Source: Ghiorsea sp. (GTDB lineage Bacteria; Pseudomonadota; Zetaproteobacteria; Mariprofundales; Mariprofundaceae). From it: DNA of 64,000 nt. The stretch lies in the NCBI GenBank assembly GCA_030949605.1, contig JAUZSH010000006.1, positions 62,001-126,000 on the forward strand, written 5' to 3'. Within the stretch, counting starts at the first letter, position 1. Every line of letters starts with the position of its first letter. The notes beneath the pieces are model-generated. The model did no database searches and was not told the origin of the DNA. It saw only the letters and a program-made list of their open reading frames with translations. The position numbers were made by a program, and so were the translations under genes. Shown piece by piece: positions 9,367-18,670 of the stretch.

Positions 9367-10254
9367 TTATTGGGTCAAACGGATCAAAGCTTCGCGGTAT
9401 TTGTCCGCTGTTTTTTGCATAATATCTGCATCCACTTCGGGTGCTGGTTCTTGTTTATTCCAATCTTGGGTTTCCAACCAATCGCGGATAATTTGTTTAT
9501 CAAAGCTTGGTGGGCTAATACCTGGTTGGTAGGTCGAAACATCCCAAAAACGCGATGAATCAGGTGTTAGCACCTCATCAATCAAGGTTAGTGTGCCATT
9601 GTCATCTAAGCCAAATTCAAATTTAGTATCCGCTATAATGATACCTTTTCTCAAAGCATAGGCGGCAGCTTCTTTGTACAATTGAAGGCTGACATCGCGC
9701 ACCTGCGTGGCAAGGTCTGTACCAATAGTATCGCACATACGTTCAAAATTGATGTTTTCATCATGTTCCCCCACTGCTGCTTTGGTGGAAGGTGTAAAGA
9801 TAGGTTCTGGAAGCTGATCAGCTAGCCCAAGTCCATCAGGGAGAGGAATGCTACAAACAGCACCGCTTTTTTGATAGTCCTTCCATCCTGAGCCAATCAA
9901 ATAACCACGAACAATGGCTTCAATGGGTAAAGGTTTAAGACGCTTAACAACCAAAGCACGGCTACGAACGCGTTCACGCTCCTCAGCATTGCTCATAGCA
10001 TTATCCAAACTTAAATCAGACATTTGGTTGGGGATGATGTGTCCCAGCTTGTGAAACCAAAAATCAGAAACTTGGTTTAAAATCTCACCTTTTTGAGGCA
10101 CGGGCGTGGGTAAAATCACATCAAATGCAGATAATCTATCCGTTGTCACAATCAAAAGGTGTTTGTCGTCAATCTCATACATATCACGCACTTTTCCGCT
10201 ATGAAGTAATGGTAAAGATGTGATATTGGCATGTAGTAATGTGTTGATACTCAT
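9367..10254 (-). CDS. purC: Phosphoribosylaminoimidazole-succinocarboxamide synthase
   Basis: PurC (SAICAR synthetase) joins aspartate to CAIR in purine synthesis. The sequence shows the family motifs SGKVRDMYE near the start, [31 protein letters not shown], and the later IADTKFEFG and [12 protein letters not shown]. At 295 aa it belongs to the longer PurC form. It starts with ATG at 10254 ([11 protein letters not shown]). The downstream DinG gene follows within about 80 bases and may be in the same transcript. purA and purT also lie in this window but in separate transcription units. Confidence 0.96.
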   Translation of the reverse strand: MSINTLLHANITSLPLLHSGKVRDMYEIDDKHLLIVTTDRLSAFDVILPTPVPQKGEILNQVSDFWFHKLGHIIPNQMSDLSLDNAMSNAEERERVRSRALVVKRLKPLPIEAIVRGYLIGSGWKDYQKSGAVCSIPLPDGLGLADQLPEPIFTPSTKAAVGEHDENINFERMCDTIGTDLATQVRDVSLQLYKEAAAYALRKGIIIADTKFEFGLDDNGTLTLIDEVLTPDSSRFWDVSTYQPGISPPSFDKQIIRDWLETQDWNKQEPAPEVDADIMQKTADKYREALIRLTQ

Positions 10255-10390
10255 ATTGACTCCAAATTAAAAGATACGAAAAGTGACAGATAACCAATTT
10301 TTTCACAAGTAGTTTTACAATCGGGACTTCACCTCTAACGTGAGTCTAAGTGCAAATTGAAATCTGATGTTACGCAAATGTAATTGTCTA

Positions 10391-10407
10391 CTTACATTGA
10401 GCGGGTA
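10391..10407. repeat. Solitary left end of the family C / IS1634-like element
   Basis: CTTACATTGAGCGGGTA here is identical to the 17-base terminal repeat of the family C elements at 26027 and 63560. It lies outside the C-terminal end of an IS1634-like transposase fragment, and a matching right end closes at 12522. This suggests the transposase-bearing element is the relative that mobilised family C. Confidence 0.7.
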
Positions 10408-10492
10408 TTCTTAAGAGGAATTTGATATATATTTTCCACTGTTTTTCCAAATAAAAGTAATATTTTTTGATGCAATGGCGTAAGTCCTTCAA

Positions 10493-10843
10493 TTACCTGC
10501 TCTGTTTGATGTTGCGTGGTAATTTTAAGGCAATGAATGCCATGTAATAGCTGAAAAACCCAACGTAAAGTTGGCTTAGCAGTCGCTTGATTAATTTGAT
10601 TGGGTAATGTTTTTTTTGCTCAGCAAGGCTGGCTCGCATTCGCCTTTCTGCAATACCATAAACAAGTAATGAAAGCAGCATGACCATTAATAATGCCATG
10701 ATTCGCCTTGGTTTTTTTACAAATAATGTAGATGTGAAAAACAATGGATCTTTGAGAAAACGAAAGCCTCGTTCAACTTGGTTTTGCTCTTTATAAGCCA
10801 ACACCACAGCTTGATCCAATACCTTCGCCAAAATAGCGCGCAT
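10493..10843 (-). pseudogene. IS1634-like transposase, C-terminal fragment
   Basis: This 116-aa piece contains the end of the catalytic domain, NQVERGFRFLKDPLF, an E-x6-K element typical of IS4-superfamily transposases (IS1634 group), followed by a hydrophobic helix (MALLMVMLLSLLVYGIAERR). The N-terminal two thirds, with the first two catalytic Asp residues, is missing, so it cannot be functional alone. It lies about 85 bases inside the terminal repeat at 10391, as expected for a transposase reading toward that end. Confidence 0.7.
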
Positions 10844-10892
10844 TCAGCTCGTATTAACCATGAATTTCATTGAAATTTTATCAATCAGTTCG

Positions 10893-11276
10893 TTAATAAA
10901 AATACGTTCGGCATTTCCCCCCACATAATTTTAATGTTTCTTGTACCTGCTTGCGCGCCAGAAACCACACCTTCACATCGTGCATACTTCTGCCGACTTT
11001 TCCGTCATTCTGAGCGATTAATGCATATGCCATATTAACCATAAACATTGAAAAACATGCGCTGTTTCGAACTTTGGCTTCTTTTACAACCATGAAATCT
11101 TCCAGTCCCCAATATTGTTTAGCATCACGGAAATTGAATTCAATCTGGAAGCGCAAACGATAATAATCAACGACTTTATCCCATCCCAATGCAAGATCAG
11201 AGCTAAACAAAATAACATGAGCTGTTTTCCCGCTACTCACTGACGTTTTTCTTATAATGACAACACCTGAATTCAA
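10893..11276 (-). pseudogene. IS4-superfamily transposase fragment with YREK motif
   Basis: The frame carries a clear Y-(2)-R-(3)-E-(6)-K signature in YRLRFQIEFNFRDAK followed by QYWGLEDFMV, as in DDE transposases of the IS4 superfamily. It differs from the neighbouring fragment at 10493, which has its own E-x6-K, so two different elements are juxtaposed. The first codons come from the IS30 end (TTG start in the terminal repeat), showing that IS30 cut this gene at about 11264. The N-terminus, including the first catalytic Asp, is missing. Confidence 0.7.
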
Positions 11277-11681
11277 GTGATAAGTGCAATTTCCACTATC
11301 GATTTTATGTGAACTCCTGTATTTTCCTCAAATACTTCGTATGGAGTTTTGAACCCCAAACACTTTTTGGGTCGGTTATTAAGCCTATGAACGGCTTTTA
11401 GAACTTCTTTTTGTAGTCACTTCAAGCAAGCTCATTGCTTTGGGGAAGTACTGCCGTAGAAGACCGTTTGCATTCTCATTTTGACCACGTTCCCAAGAGT
11501 GATAGGGCTTTGCAAAATAGGCATTACAATCGAGTGCTTTGGCGATGGTCTTATGGAATGCGAATTCTTTACCGTTGTCGAAAGTGATCGTGTGTACCCA
11601 GTCTTTTATTGGCTCCAAAAGCTTGATAATGGTTGCTGTCACGTCCTTGGCATGCTTGCTCTTAAGCGGTGCTGCAAGGCG
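11265..11681 (-). repeat. Inverted duplicate of the IS30 3' half (left arm)
   Basis: This arm is the reverse complement of 11900-12315 with, by eye, one homopolymer length difference. It encodes an out-of-frame copy of the IS30 catalytic C-terminus (open frame at 11385-11642, broken by an extra T). Both outer ends are therefore the same IS30 terminus, beginning ACCTGAATTCAAGTGATAAG. Confidence 0.85.
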
Positions 11682-12307
11682 GTGTTTTGTATACTCATCT
11701 TAGGCACCAAAATAAGACCTACAGGAAACGTTATGGATCAGCGCATACTCGTCATGGTATCACCAATCGGGTGGATATTGATGAACGCCCTGAAGCGGCT
11801 AACAAACGAGAGCGAATAGGTGATTGGGAAGGTGATACAATGATAGGAAAAGAGCACAAAGGCGTGCTTGTAACACTCGATGATCGTCGCTCAAAACTTC
11901 GCCTTGCAGCACCGCTTAAGAGCAAGCATGCCAAGGACGTGACAGCAACCATTATCAAGCTTTTGGAGCCAATAAAAGACTGGGTACACACGATCACTTT
12001 CGACAACGGTAAAGAATTCGCATTCCATAAGACCATCGCCAAAGCACTCGATTGTAATGCCTATTTTGCAAAGCCCTATCACTCTTGGGAACGTGGTCAA
12101 AATGAGAATGCAAACGGTCTTCTACGGCAGTACTTCCCCAAAGCAATGAGCTTGCTTGAAGTGACTACAAAAGAAGTTCTAAAAGCCGTTCATAGGCTTA
12201 ATAACCGACCCAAAAAGTGTTTGGGGTTCAAAACTCCATACGAAGTATTTGAGGAAAATACAGGAGTTCACATAAAATCGATAGTGGAAATTGCACTTAT
12301 CACTTGA
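11682..12307 (+). pseudogene. IS30-family transposase, 5'-truncated
   Basis: About 208 codons of an IS30 transposase are open, from LYTHLRHQNKTYRKR to the natural stop. The DDE triad is present: Asp in GDWEGDTMIG, Asp in TITFDNGKEF and Glu in YHSWERGQNEN, with the usual short spacing before Glu. The N-terminal DNA-binding third is absent and replaced by the inverted arm. An ATG at 11669 lies in that arm, so the frame could be translated but would lack the helix-turn-helix. The near identity of the two arms implies a recent rearrangement. Confidence 0.8.
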
Positions 12308-12315
12308 ATTCAGGT
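11900..12315 (+). repeat. IS30 3' half (right arm of large inverted repeat)
   Basis: This is the native-orientation arm pairing with 11265-11681. It ends in CTTGAATTCAGGT, the IS30 terminus, which abuts the family C half element at 12317. The spacer between arms is about 218 bases. Confidence 0.85.
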
Positions 12316-12316
12316 C

Positions 12317-12522
12317 CATCATATTGAATGAAAACAGCCTTTTATGACCGAATCATTTAGCCATTTAATGAAAATTACGGTATCGATTTTCAACTTTTTG
12401 CTTAAGTTGGTTGTAGATTGAAATTCGTAGGATAATCAGAATCGTGATGTATATCCTTATCTCATTGATTTATAAGGATAAAATAACCAAGAAAACGATA
12501 AAACATACCCGCTCAATGTAAG
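12317..12522. repeat. MITE-like repeat family C, right-half copy
   Basis: This matches the right three quarters of the complete element at 63560-63823, from CATCATATTGAATG to TACCCGCTCAATGTAAG. The left part is replaced by the IS30 terminus. It is inserted next to an IS5-type transposase remnant on the right. Confidence 0.85.
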
Positions 12523-12525
12523 TCT

Positions 12526-12889
12526 ATAATCAATGTTTCCCTTTTATTATCAATAAGATCTAGTCGGCTAGGAAGCTTTTCAACGTTAGCTATGATCCTC
12601 ACATAACGGCTATATACCTTGTGACAGTAGGACTCTTGTATTCCAAAATATTGCCAAGAACTTGAAAGGTTGGATAGTGGCGAATATAGTAAAGTGCTAA
12701 CAAGATACAATCTTGCAATGATACTCTAGAACTTTTCAGACCGCGCCTTTTCAGAGGGTTAAGCTTCTTTTCATTTTCAATATATTGCTTTACTTTATCA
12801 TATAAATCTGAAAAGTTTTTTTGCGTTATTCCTGTCATACGCAAAAATTTTTGAGGCTTACAGTGGATGATTTCTTTGTAGGGTTCCAT
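12526..12889 (-). pseudogene. IS5-family (Tnp_4-like) transposase N-terminal remnant, frameshifted
   Basis: The start MEPYKEIIHCKPQKFLRM is followed by TGITQKNFSDLYDKV and RVSLQDCILLALYYIRHYP, then FQVLGNILEYKSPTVTRYI. This is the helix-turn-helix region of HARBI1/IS1031-like transposases. The frame breaks near 12605, and the continuation (YVRIIANVEKLPSRLDLIDN) is in another frame up to the family C end at 12522. The catalytic domain is gone. The upstream 21 codons of the open frame (to 12952) are probably not coding. Confidence 0.65.
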
Positions 12890-12957
12890 GATGCATACAT
12901 CATACACAAACCGTGTATCTGAGGTAGGGTTAATAACCAATAAGAGAATCACGTTAT

Positions 12958-13101
12958 TTAGGAAAGATGTCTAATCTCAAGTACCTTAACAAGTTGGCAC
13001 TGCTTTTCGCTCAGTGGACCAAGCTCATCCTCAAGCCAAGGAAATAATGACCCTTGAATTCTTTGCCAGATTTGCGATAATTCATCATGTAGGTGGTTCA
13101 T
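12958..13101 (-). pseudogene. IS5-family transposase N-terminal fragment (47 aa)
   Basis: The small frame MNHLHDELSQIWQRIQ, then GSLFPWLEDELGPLSEKQ, looks like the N-terminus of classical IS5-group transposases, which differ from the Tnp_4-like remnant beside it. It ends after LEIRHLS where homologues continue into the DDE domain. It has an ATG at 13101 with AGGAGATTATAG just upstream. It may be the trace of the element type whose ends resemble family E. Confidence 0.6.
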
Positions 13102-13478
13102 CTATAATCTCCTTGTTGGTTTGTGTCGTTGATGGCTTATATTACCAGCAGGGAGTTTTTTTTTCAGGTTTTAAATAGCGGTAATTCAACTCGGATGAAG
13201 AGTTTTGCAATTGCCTCTTGGAGAATACGGTATTTCTTATCACCACTCAGCTTTTAAGCGCAATGTTTTGTTATTGTTTTCTGCATGCTTCACCTCACCA
13301 GCGCACGATAGCAACTTAACGCTTTAACATCGTGCCACCATTTAGGTGGCACTTAGCTTTCAAGCTACCCCGACCGCTAACGAATCACCCACTTCAATTG
13401 TAAAATAATGGCATAAAAACACTCTTTTGTTATGGTGTCGCTCAATTTTAATTTAAATTTGAAGATTTGGAGCTCTGT
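13102..13478. other. Upstream region of acnA, with hairpin
   Basis: No gene is supportable. There is a perfect 8-bp hairpin GTGCCACC-ATTTA-GGTGGCAC at 13332-13352, without a strong U-tract on either side, so it may be a regulatory or repeat hairpin rather than a terminator. The last 100 bases are AT-rich and presumably hold the acnA promoter. Confidence 0.5.
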
Positions 13479-16124
13479 GTGACTGATAATTTTAACGCAA
13501 AAGATACGCTAACCGTAGGTGATAAAACCTATACTTATTACAAGCTGGATGCCGTAGGCGATACATCTCACCTGCCCTTTTCGCTCAAAGTGTTGTTGGA
13601 AAACTTACTTCGCCGTGAAGATGGGGTGAATGTCACCCGCGAAGATATTTTAGCTTTGATCAACCGCAAACCAGGTGATGAACCTAGAGAAATTGCTTAT
13701 ATGCCAGCGCGGGTATTGATGCAGGATTTTACAGGTGTACCTGCTGTTGTCGATTTGGCGGCGATGCGCGATGCTATGGCGGATTTGGGTGGTGACCCTG
13801 CTCAGATTAACCCTCTCGCTCCTGCTGAATTGGTGATTGACCACTCCGTGCAGGTGGACAACTTCGCATCCAATGATGCGGCAGGGTTGAACACTGCCAT
13901 TGAATATGTACGCAATGAAGAACGCTATAAATTCCTCAAGTGGGGTCAAAATGCTTTTGAAACCTTCAAGGTTGTGCCTCCAGGCACGGGCATTGTGCAT
14001 CAAGTGAATTTGGAAAACCTTGCCCGTACTGTGTTTGTCAATGATGACGGCGTGGCATACCCCGACACCTTGATTGGCACTGATTCACACACCACCATGA
14101 TTAACGGCTTGGGTATTTTAGGCTGGGGCGTGGGTGGTATTGAGGCTGAGGCGGCGATGCTTGGGCAACCTGTGTCTATGCTTGTGCCGAAGGTGGTTGG
14201 TTTTGAATTGACTGGCGAATTACCTGAAGGCGCACTTGCCACGGATTTGGTGCTAACGATTGTTGAAATGCTACGCAAACATGGTGTGGTGGGTAAATTT
14301 GTTGAGTTTTATGGCTCTGGTTTGGACACATTACCATTAGCCGACCGTGCTACTATCGCCAATATGGCACCTGAATACGGCGCAACATGCGGTATTTTCC
14401 CTATTGATGAGGAAACACTAAATTATATCGAACTCACAGGTCGCGGTGCACAAAAAAACTTAATCAAAGCCTATTATCAAGCGCAAGGCATGTTCCGTGA
14501 AGGCGGTGAAAACAAGGCTGTGTATGATGAAAGCGCCAGCCTTGATATGTCCACCGTCGTACCCTCCATTTCAGGACCGAAACGCCCACAAGACCGTATC
14601 ATTTTGAGTGAAGCCAAAGCTGCATTCCAAAAAGATGTGAAAATCATTAAATCCGAAGCGGGTTTAACCTCTAACCCCATCAGTACCACCATCAACGGTA
14701 AAGATGTGATCATTGATGATGGAGCGGTGGTGATTGCAGCGATTACATCATGCACCAACACATCCAACCCAACCGTAATGTTGGGCGCAGGGCTTGTGGC
14801 GAAAAAAGCTGCGGCTTTAGGCTTAAATGCTGCACCTTGGGTGAAAACATCGTTGGGCCCTGGCTCATTGGTGGTCACCGAATACTTGGAAAAAGCAGAT
14901 TTAATGAATCCGCTCAAAGACTTGGGGTTTCATGTGGTGGGTTATGGTTGCACCACGTGTATCGGCAACTCTGGACCTTTGCCTGCGGAAATTTCTCAAG
15001 CTATTCGTGATGGTGATTTACCCGTCACGGCTGTGCTATCGGGCAACCGCAACTTTGAAGGCAGGGTTCACGCTGAAGTGCGCATGAACTATCTCGCATC
15101 GCCGCCGCTTGTGGTGGCATATGCCATTGCAGGTACGATGAATATCGACATCTTTAATGAGCCTTTGGCGCAAGATAAAGATGGCAATGATGTGTTCCTT
15201 AAAGACATTTGGCCAAGCCAAGCCGAGCTTGCGGCAGTGGTGCATGATTGCGTGACCAAAGAACAATTTGAAGATTCATACAAAGATGTGTTTGCAGGTG
15301 ATGAACATTGGCAAGCTTTGGATGCACCAAGTGAAGCGCGTTTTGCCTGGGATGATAAGTCCACCTACATTCAAAACCCACCCTACTTTACAGGCATGAA
15401 ACAAGAGCCTGAAACTGTTGCTGATATTTCAGCTGCGCGCTGCTTGGCAGTGCTTGGTGATTCAGTGACTACCGACCATATTTCACCCGCAGGTGCGATT
15501 AAGGCTGATTCGCCTGCAGGTCGTTATTTGGCGGACAACAATGTGGCGCAAAAAGATTTTAATTCCTATGGCTCTCGCCGTGGTAACCATGAAATCATGA
15601 TGCGTGGCACATTTGCCAACATCCGCTTACGCAACTTGCTTGCACCGGGCACAGAAGGTGGTGAAACTATTCATCAACCCTCACAAAAGCCAATGAGTAT
15701 TTATGATGCTGCCATGCAGTATAAAGCCGACAACGTGCCTGCCATGATTATTGCAGGCAAAGAATACGGCTCAGGCTCCTCACGCGACTGGGCAGCCAAA
15801 GGCCCGATGTTGTTGGGTGTGCGCGCAGTCATTGCTGAATCCTATGAACGTATTCACCGCTCAAACTTGGTGGGCATGGGTATTCTTCCTTTGCAATTCA
15901 ATGAAGGTGACACACCACAATCATTGGGGTTAACAGGGCAGGAAAGCTTTGATATTATTGGCTTGGGCGATGGCTCTGCTAAATCAGTCACCATCAAAGC
16001 CACGGCGGAAGATGATAGCGTGAAAGAGTTTACGGCTGTGGTGCGTATTGATACGCCCAAAGAAGTCGAATACTATCAACATGGCGGTATTTTGCGTTAC
16101 GTGCTTCGCCAAATGAACAGCTAA
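13479..16124 (+). CDS. acnA: Aconitate hydratase A
   Basis: AcnA interconverts citrate and isocitrate in the TCA cycle. The protein is the AcnA/IRP1 type of about 881 aa. Cluster cysteines are seen in [10 protein letters not shown] and in [13 protein letters not shown] (C-x2-C), the standard three ligands for the 4Fe-4S cluster. Other signatures are [14 protein letters not shown] and, in the swivel domain, [14 protein letters not shown] choose the GTG at 13479 ([11 protein letters not shown]) because GGAG lies 6 bases upstream; the open frame begins at the TTG at 13467. It is followed by hemL after a 160-base repeat-bearing gap. Confidence 0.96.
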   Translation: MTDNFNAKDTLTVGDKTYTYYKLDAVGDTSHLPFSLKVLLENLLRREDGVNVTREDILALINRKPGDEPREIAYMPARVLMQDFTGVPAVVDLAAMRDAMADLGGDPAQINPLAPAELVIDHSVQVDNFASNDAAGLNTAIEYVRNEERYKFLKWGQNAFETFKVVPPGTGIVHQVNLENLARTVFVNDDGVAYPDTLIGTDSHTTMINGLGILGWGVGGIEAEAAMLGQPVSMLVPKVVGFELTGELPEGALATDLVLTIVEMLRKHGVVGKFVEFYGSGLDTLPLADRATIANMAPEYGATCGIFPIDEETLNYIELTGRGAQKNLIKAYYQAQGMFREGGENKAVYDESASLDMSTVVPSISGPKRPQDRIILSEAKAAFQKDVKIIKSEAGLTSNPISTTINGKDVIIDDGAVVIAAITSCTNTSNPTVMLGAGLVAKKAAALGLNAAPWVKTSLGPGSLVVTEYLEKADLMNPLKDLGFHVVGYGCTTCIGNSGPLPAEISQAIRDGDLPVTAVLSGNRNFEGRVHAEVRMNYLASPPLVVAYAIAGTMNIDIFNEPLAQDKDGNDVFLKDIWPSQAELAAVVHDCVTKEQFEDSYKDVFAGDEHWQALDAPSEARFAWDDKSTYIQNPPYFTGMKQEPETVADISAARCLAVLGDSVTTDHISPAGAIKADSPAGRYLADNNVAQKDFNSYGSRRGNHEIMMRGTFANIRLRNLLAPGTEGGETIHQPSQKPMSIYDAAMQYKADNVPAMIIAGKEYGSGSSRDWAAKGPMLLGVRAVIAESYERIHRSNLVGMGILPLQFNEGDTPQSLGLTGQESFDIIGLGDGSAKSVTIKATAEDDSVKEFTAVVRIDTPKEVEYYQHGGILRYVLRQMNS

Positions 16125-16135
16125 AAAGGAATATA

Positions 16136-16265
16136 TTGAACCGCAGAGGGCGCGAGTTACACGGAGGTTTTAGTAAGTGCGCGACTAAAGTCGCACCTCC
16201 ATTGGAAGTGAGGCTTTAGCCTCGCATGACCTCCATTATTTTACTCTATGTCCTCTGTGGTTCAA
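16136..16265. repeat. Inverted-repeat-bounded intergenic cassette with two REP-like hairpins
   Basis: TTGAACCGCAGAGG (16136-16149) and CCTCTGTGGTTCAA (16252-16265) are inverted copies with one mismatch. Between them are two adjacent palindromes, GCGACTAAAGTCGC (16181-16194) and GAGGCTTTAGCCTC (16210-16223), from the two stem variants of the same hairpin family. The right arm lies just upstream of the hemL ribosome-binding site. Confidence 0.65.
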
Positions 16266-16283
16266 GAAAAAAGGAAAACAAAC

Positions 16284-17572
16284 ATGAGCATTGAAAAGTC
16301 CAAAATAGATTTTGAAGCAGCCAAAAAAATCATCCCCGGTGGTGTAAACTCACCCGTTCGTGCCTTTAAAGGCGTGGGTGGTACACCTCGCTTTTTTGAT
16401 CATGCCAAAGGTGCTTATGTCACCGATGTGGATGATAATACTTACATTGATTATGTGGGTTCTTGGGGCCTATGATTTTGGGTCATGCCCATCCTGCGGT
16501 GATTGATGGTATCACTGAAACTGCACAAAAAGGTGTGTCATTTGGTGCGCCATGTGAGCTTGAGATTGATTTGGCGCAAATGGTCATTGATATGGTGCCA
16601 TCTATCGACGTGGTTCGCTTTGTAAGCTCTGGCAGTGAAGCGACTATGAGTGCATTGCGTTTGGCGCGTGGTTTTACAGGGCGCGATAAATTCATCAAAT
16701 TTGATGGTGGCTATCATGGTCATGCCGACGGTTTCCTCGTCAAAGCGGGTTCAGGTGCGGCAACATTTGGCGAGCCTGACTCTGCGGGTGTGCCCAATGA
16801 TTATGCCAAACTGACTTTAACTGCGCCTTTCCAAGATATGGATGAAGTAAAACGATTATTTGCTGCCAACAAAGGCGAAATCGCTTGTATCATCGTTGAG
16901 CCTGTTCCGGGCAATACGGGTGTTATGGATTTGCATTCAACAGGTTTTTTACAACAACTGCGTGATATTTGCACCGAAGAAGGCGCATTGCTGATTTTTG
17001 ATGAAGTGATGTGTGGTTTCCGCGTATCTTCGGGTGGCGCACAACAATTGTTCGGCATCACCCCCGATTTAACCTGTTTGGGTAAAATCATTGGCGGTGG
17101 TTTACCTGTGGGCGCTTATGGTGGTCGTGAAGACATCATGCGCAAGATTTCACCCGATGGCCCAGTCTATCAAGCAGGCACATTATCAGGCAACCCACTT
17201 GCCATGCGTGCTGGCTTGGAAACATTATCCCGTTTGCAAGATGAAGCCTTGTATGCTGATTTAGAAGTGAAATCCAAACGTCTATTCGAAGGTTTATTGG
17301 CTGGCTGCAAAGAAGCTGGCGTTGCCGCAACGGGCAATCGCTTTGGTTCAATGTTTACCATCTTCTTCACTGACTTAGAAAAAGTAACATGTTGCTCTGA
17401 TGTCAGTGGTCATTGTGACTTGCCATTCTTCGGTAAATTCTTCAACGGCATGTTGGATGAAGGTGTTTATTTAGCACCTTCCCAATATGAAGCGGCATTT
17501 GTATCTGCTGCGCACACCGATGAAGACATCGACAATACCATCGCCGCTGCAAGCCGTGTATTGGCGAAATTA
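16284..17572 (+). CDS. hemL: Glutamate-1-semialdehyde 2,1-aminomutase (frameshifted in this sequence)
   Basis: HemL makes 5-aminolevulinate from glutamate-1-semialdehyde, with PLP, in the C5 haem pathway. The ATG at 16284 ([20 protein letters not shown]) follows AAGGAAAAC. The frame is lost at 16466-16470, where TTGGGGCC reads G4 but one more G restores the conserved YVGSWGPMILGH. The rest is normal: [24 protein letters not shown], and the PLP lysine in [11 protein letters not shown]. With the correction the enzyme has 430 aa through LAKL, the typical C-terminus. No stop follows; the frame runs on into HisI. An indel near 17567-17575 is possible, so the exact end is uncertain. Confidence 0.93.
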
Positions 17573-17578
17573 ACCTGC

Positions 17579-17941
17579 ATGATGATGAACCTATTAGCGA
17601 GCATCAAATTTAATGAAGCAGGGCTTGTGCCCGCCATCGCCCAAGATGCAAAGTCGGGTCGTGTATTGATGATGGCATGGATGAATGAGGAAGCAGTGCT
17701 TGAAACCTTTAACACAGGTTTTGCCCACTATTATTCGCGCTCTCGCCAGAAGCAGTGGAAAAAAGGCGAGTCCAGCGGTCATGTACAAAAAGTCTTAGAT
17801 ATGTATCTTGATTGTGATGGTGACACGATTTTACTCAAGATTGAGCAAACTGGCGCAGCTTGTCATACCAATCGTGAATCATGTTTTTACCGTGAGAAGC
17901 GCGGTGATAAATGGGTGGAGTTTGAACAACCCATCATATAG
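17579..17941 (+). CDS. hisI: Phosphoribosyl-AMP cyclohydrolase
   Basis: HisI opens the adenine ring of PR-AMP in histidine synthesis. The start [19 protein letters not shown] matches single-domain HisI proteins. Diagnostic motifs are [29 protein letters not shown], the metal-binding DCDGD, and zinc cysteines in [11 protein letters not shown]. It has about 120 aa and lacks the HisE pyrophosphatase domain, which is encoded separately at 18667. It is in frame with hemL with no stop between, so a HemL-HisI fusion is formally encoded. Separate translation from one of three successive ATGs at 17579-17587 is more likely. Confidence 0.93.
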   Translation: MMMNLLASIKFNEAGLVPAIAQDAKSGRVLMMAWMNEEAVLETFNTGFAHYYSRSRQKQWKKGESSGHVQKVLDMYLDCDGDTILLKIEQTGAACHTNRESCFYREKRGDKWVEFEQPII

Positions 17942-17969
17942 GCTTGAAGTCGAAAGCAAGGAGGAAGCC

Positions 17970-18305
17970 ATGGCAAAACAAGCATTACAACCGTCAGATA
18001 TACAAGCTATGGTGGATACCATTGTGCAAACCATCAGCCCTACCCGCATTATCCTTTTTGGCTCTTATGCTAAAGGCAATGCGACACAAAGCTCTGATAT
18101 TGACCTATGTATTATTGAAAAAGATGCGTTTAATGCCAAGCGAAGCCGGCGCAAAGAAACAGCCAAGCTCTATAAAGCGCTATCTTCATTTGCTATACCC
18201 AAAGACTTATTGCTGTTTAGTGAAGAAGAGTTAAATCAAGAAAAAAACCAACACTTGTTACACCCTATTCAACAGCAAGGTAAAGTTTTGTATGAATCCA
18301 CCTGA
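17970..18305 (+). CDS. MNT-type nucleotidyltransferase (putative HEPN/MNT antitoxin)
   Basis: This 111-aa protein is a minimal nucleotidyltransferase. The motif ILFGSYAKGNATQSSDIDL contains the GS and D-x-D residues that bind metal and nucleotide. In HEPN/MNT toxin-antitoxin pairs such proteins neutralise the HEPN RNase, in known cases by adenylylating it. It has a strong GGAGG 6 bases before the ATG at 17970 and its end overlaps the HEPN start by 14 bases. The pair sits between hisI and hisE. A third Asp of the triad is not obvious, so catalytic competence is unproven. Confidence 0.88.
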   Translation: MAKQALQPSDIQAMVDTIVQTISPTRIILFGSYAKGNATQSSDIDLCIIEKDAFNAKRSRRKETAKLYKALSSFAIPKDLLLFSEEELNQEKNQHLLHPIQQQGKVLYEST

Positions 18306-18670
18306 TTTATCACAACCTTTGCTTACTATGGCAAGAAAAGACCTCAAAGCAGCCAAAGTGTCTGGCCTTAAGCGATGAACCTGACGTAGAAATTGTTGGT
18401 TTTCACTTACAGCAAGCTACAGAAAAGTCTCTAAAAGCATGGTTGACAGCACTTGGGCAACCTATCTCTAAAACCCATGATTTAAGTTACTTACTCAACC
18501 AACTCGAATCACTTGGCAAAAATATAGATAATCTATGGTCATTAGCAGAACTTAACCCGTTTGCAGTTCAATTTCGTTATGGATTATTTGATGATGAACC
18601 ATTTGACTGGCAAGAAGCCTATACAGAAGTTGAAAGCTTGCTGAACCATGTAGAAAAGGAAATATCATGA
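18292..18670 (+). CDS. HEPN-domain protein (putative toxin partner; frameshifted)
   Basis: Reading MNPPDLSQPLLTMARKDLKA, then shifting near 18360, gives LSDEPDVEIVGFHLQQATEKSLKAWL and KTHDLSYLLNQLES. This is a typical HEPN four-helix protein (FH-x-QQA-EK-LKA and THDL motifs). Dropping one G in TCTGGCC restores 125 aa. The R-x4-6-H RNase motif common in toxic HEPNs is not evident, so it may be an assembly or scaffold type. Its start overlaps the MNT gene and its stop overlaps the hisE start (ATGA), suggesting coupled translation of all three. Whether the shift is real or a read error is unknown. Confidence 0.82.

Larger units (their letters stand above)
10391..12522. mobile_element. Nested IS remnant block (IS1634-like outer ends, IS4-superfamily fragment, IS30 inside)
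   Basis: The block is bounded by inverted 17-base ends, CTTACATTGAGCGGGTA at 10391 and its complement ending at 12522. Inside, left to right, are the C-terminus of one transposase (10493-10843), part of a second transposase with a YREK signature (10893-11264), an IS30 copy with inverted duplication (11265-12315), and a right half of family C (12317-12522). Neither IS4-type transposase is complete. The 4-base match TCTA on both flanks is too short to call as a target duplication. Confidence 0.65.

Noticed and set aside
10493-11276. One frameshifted transposase instead of two fragments
   Set aside because: Each piece carries its own E-x6-K catalytic element, so they come from different transposases.
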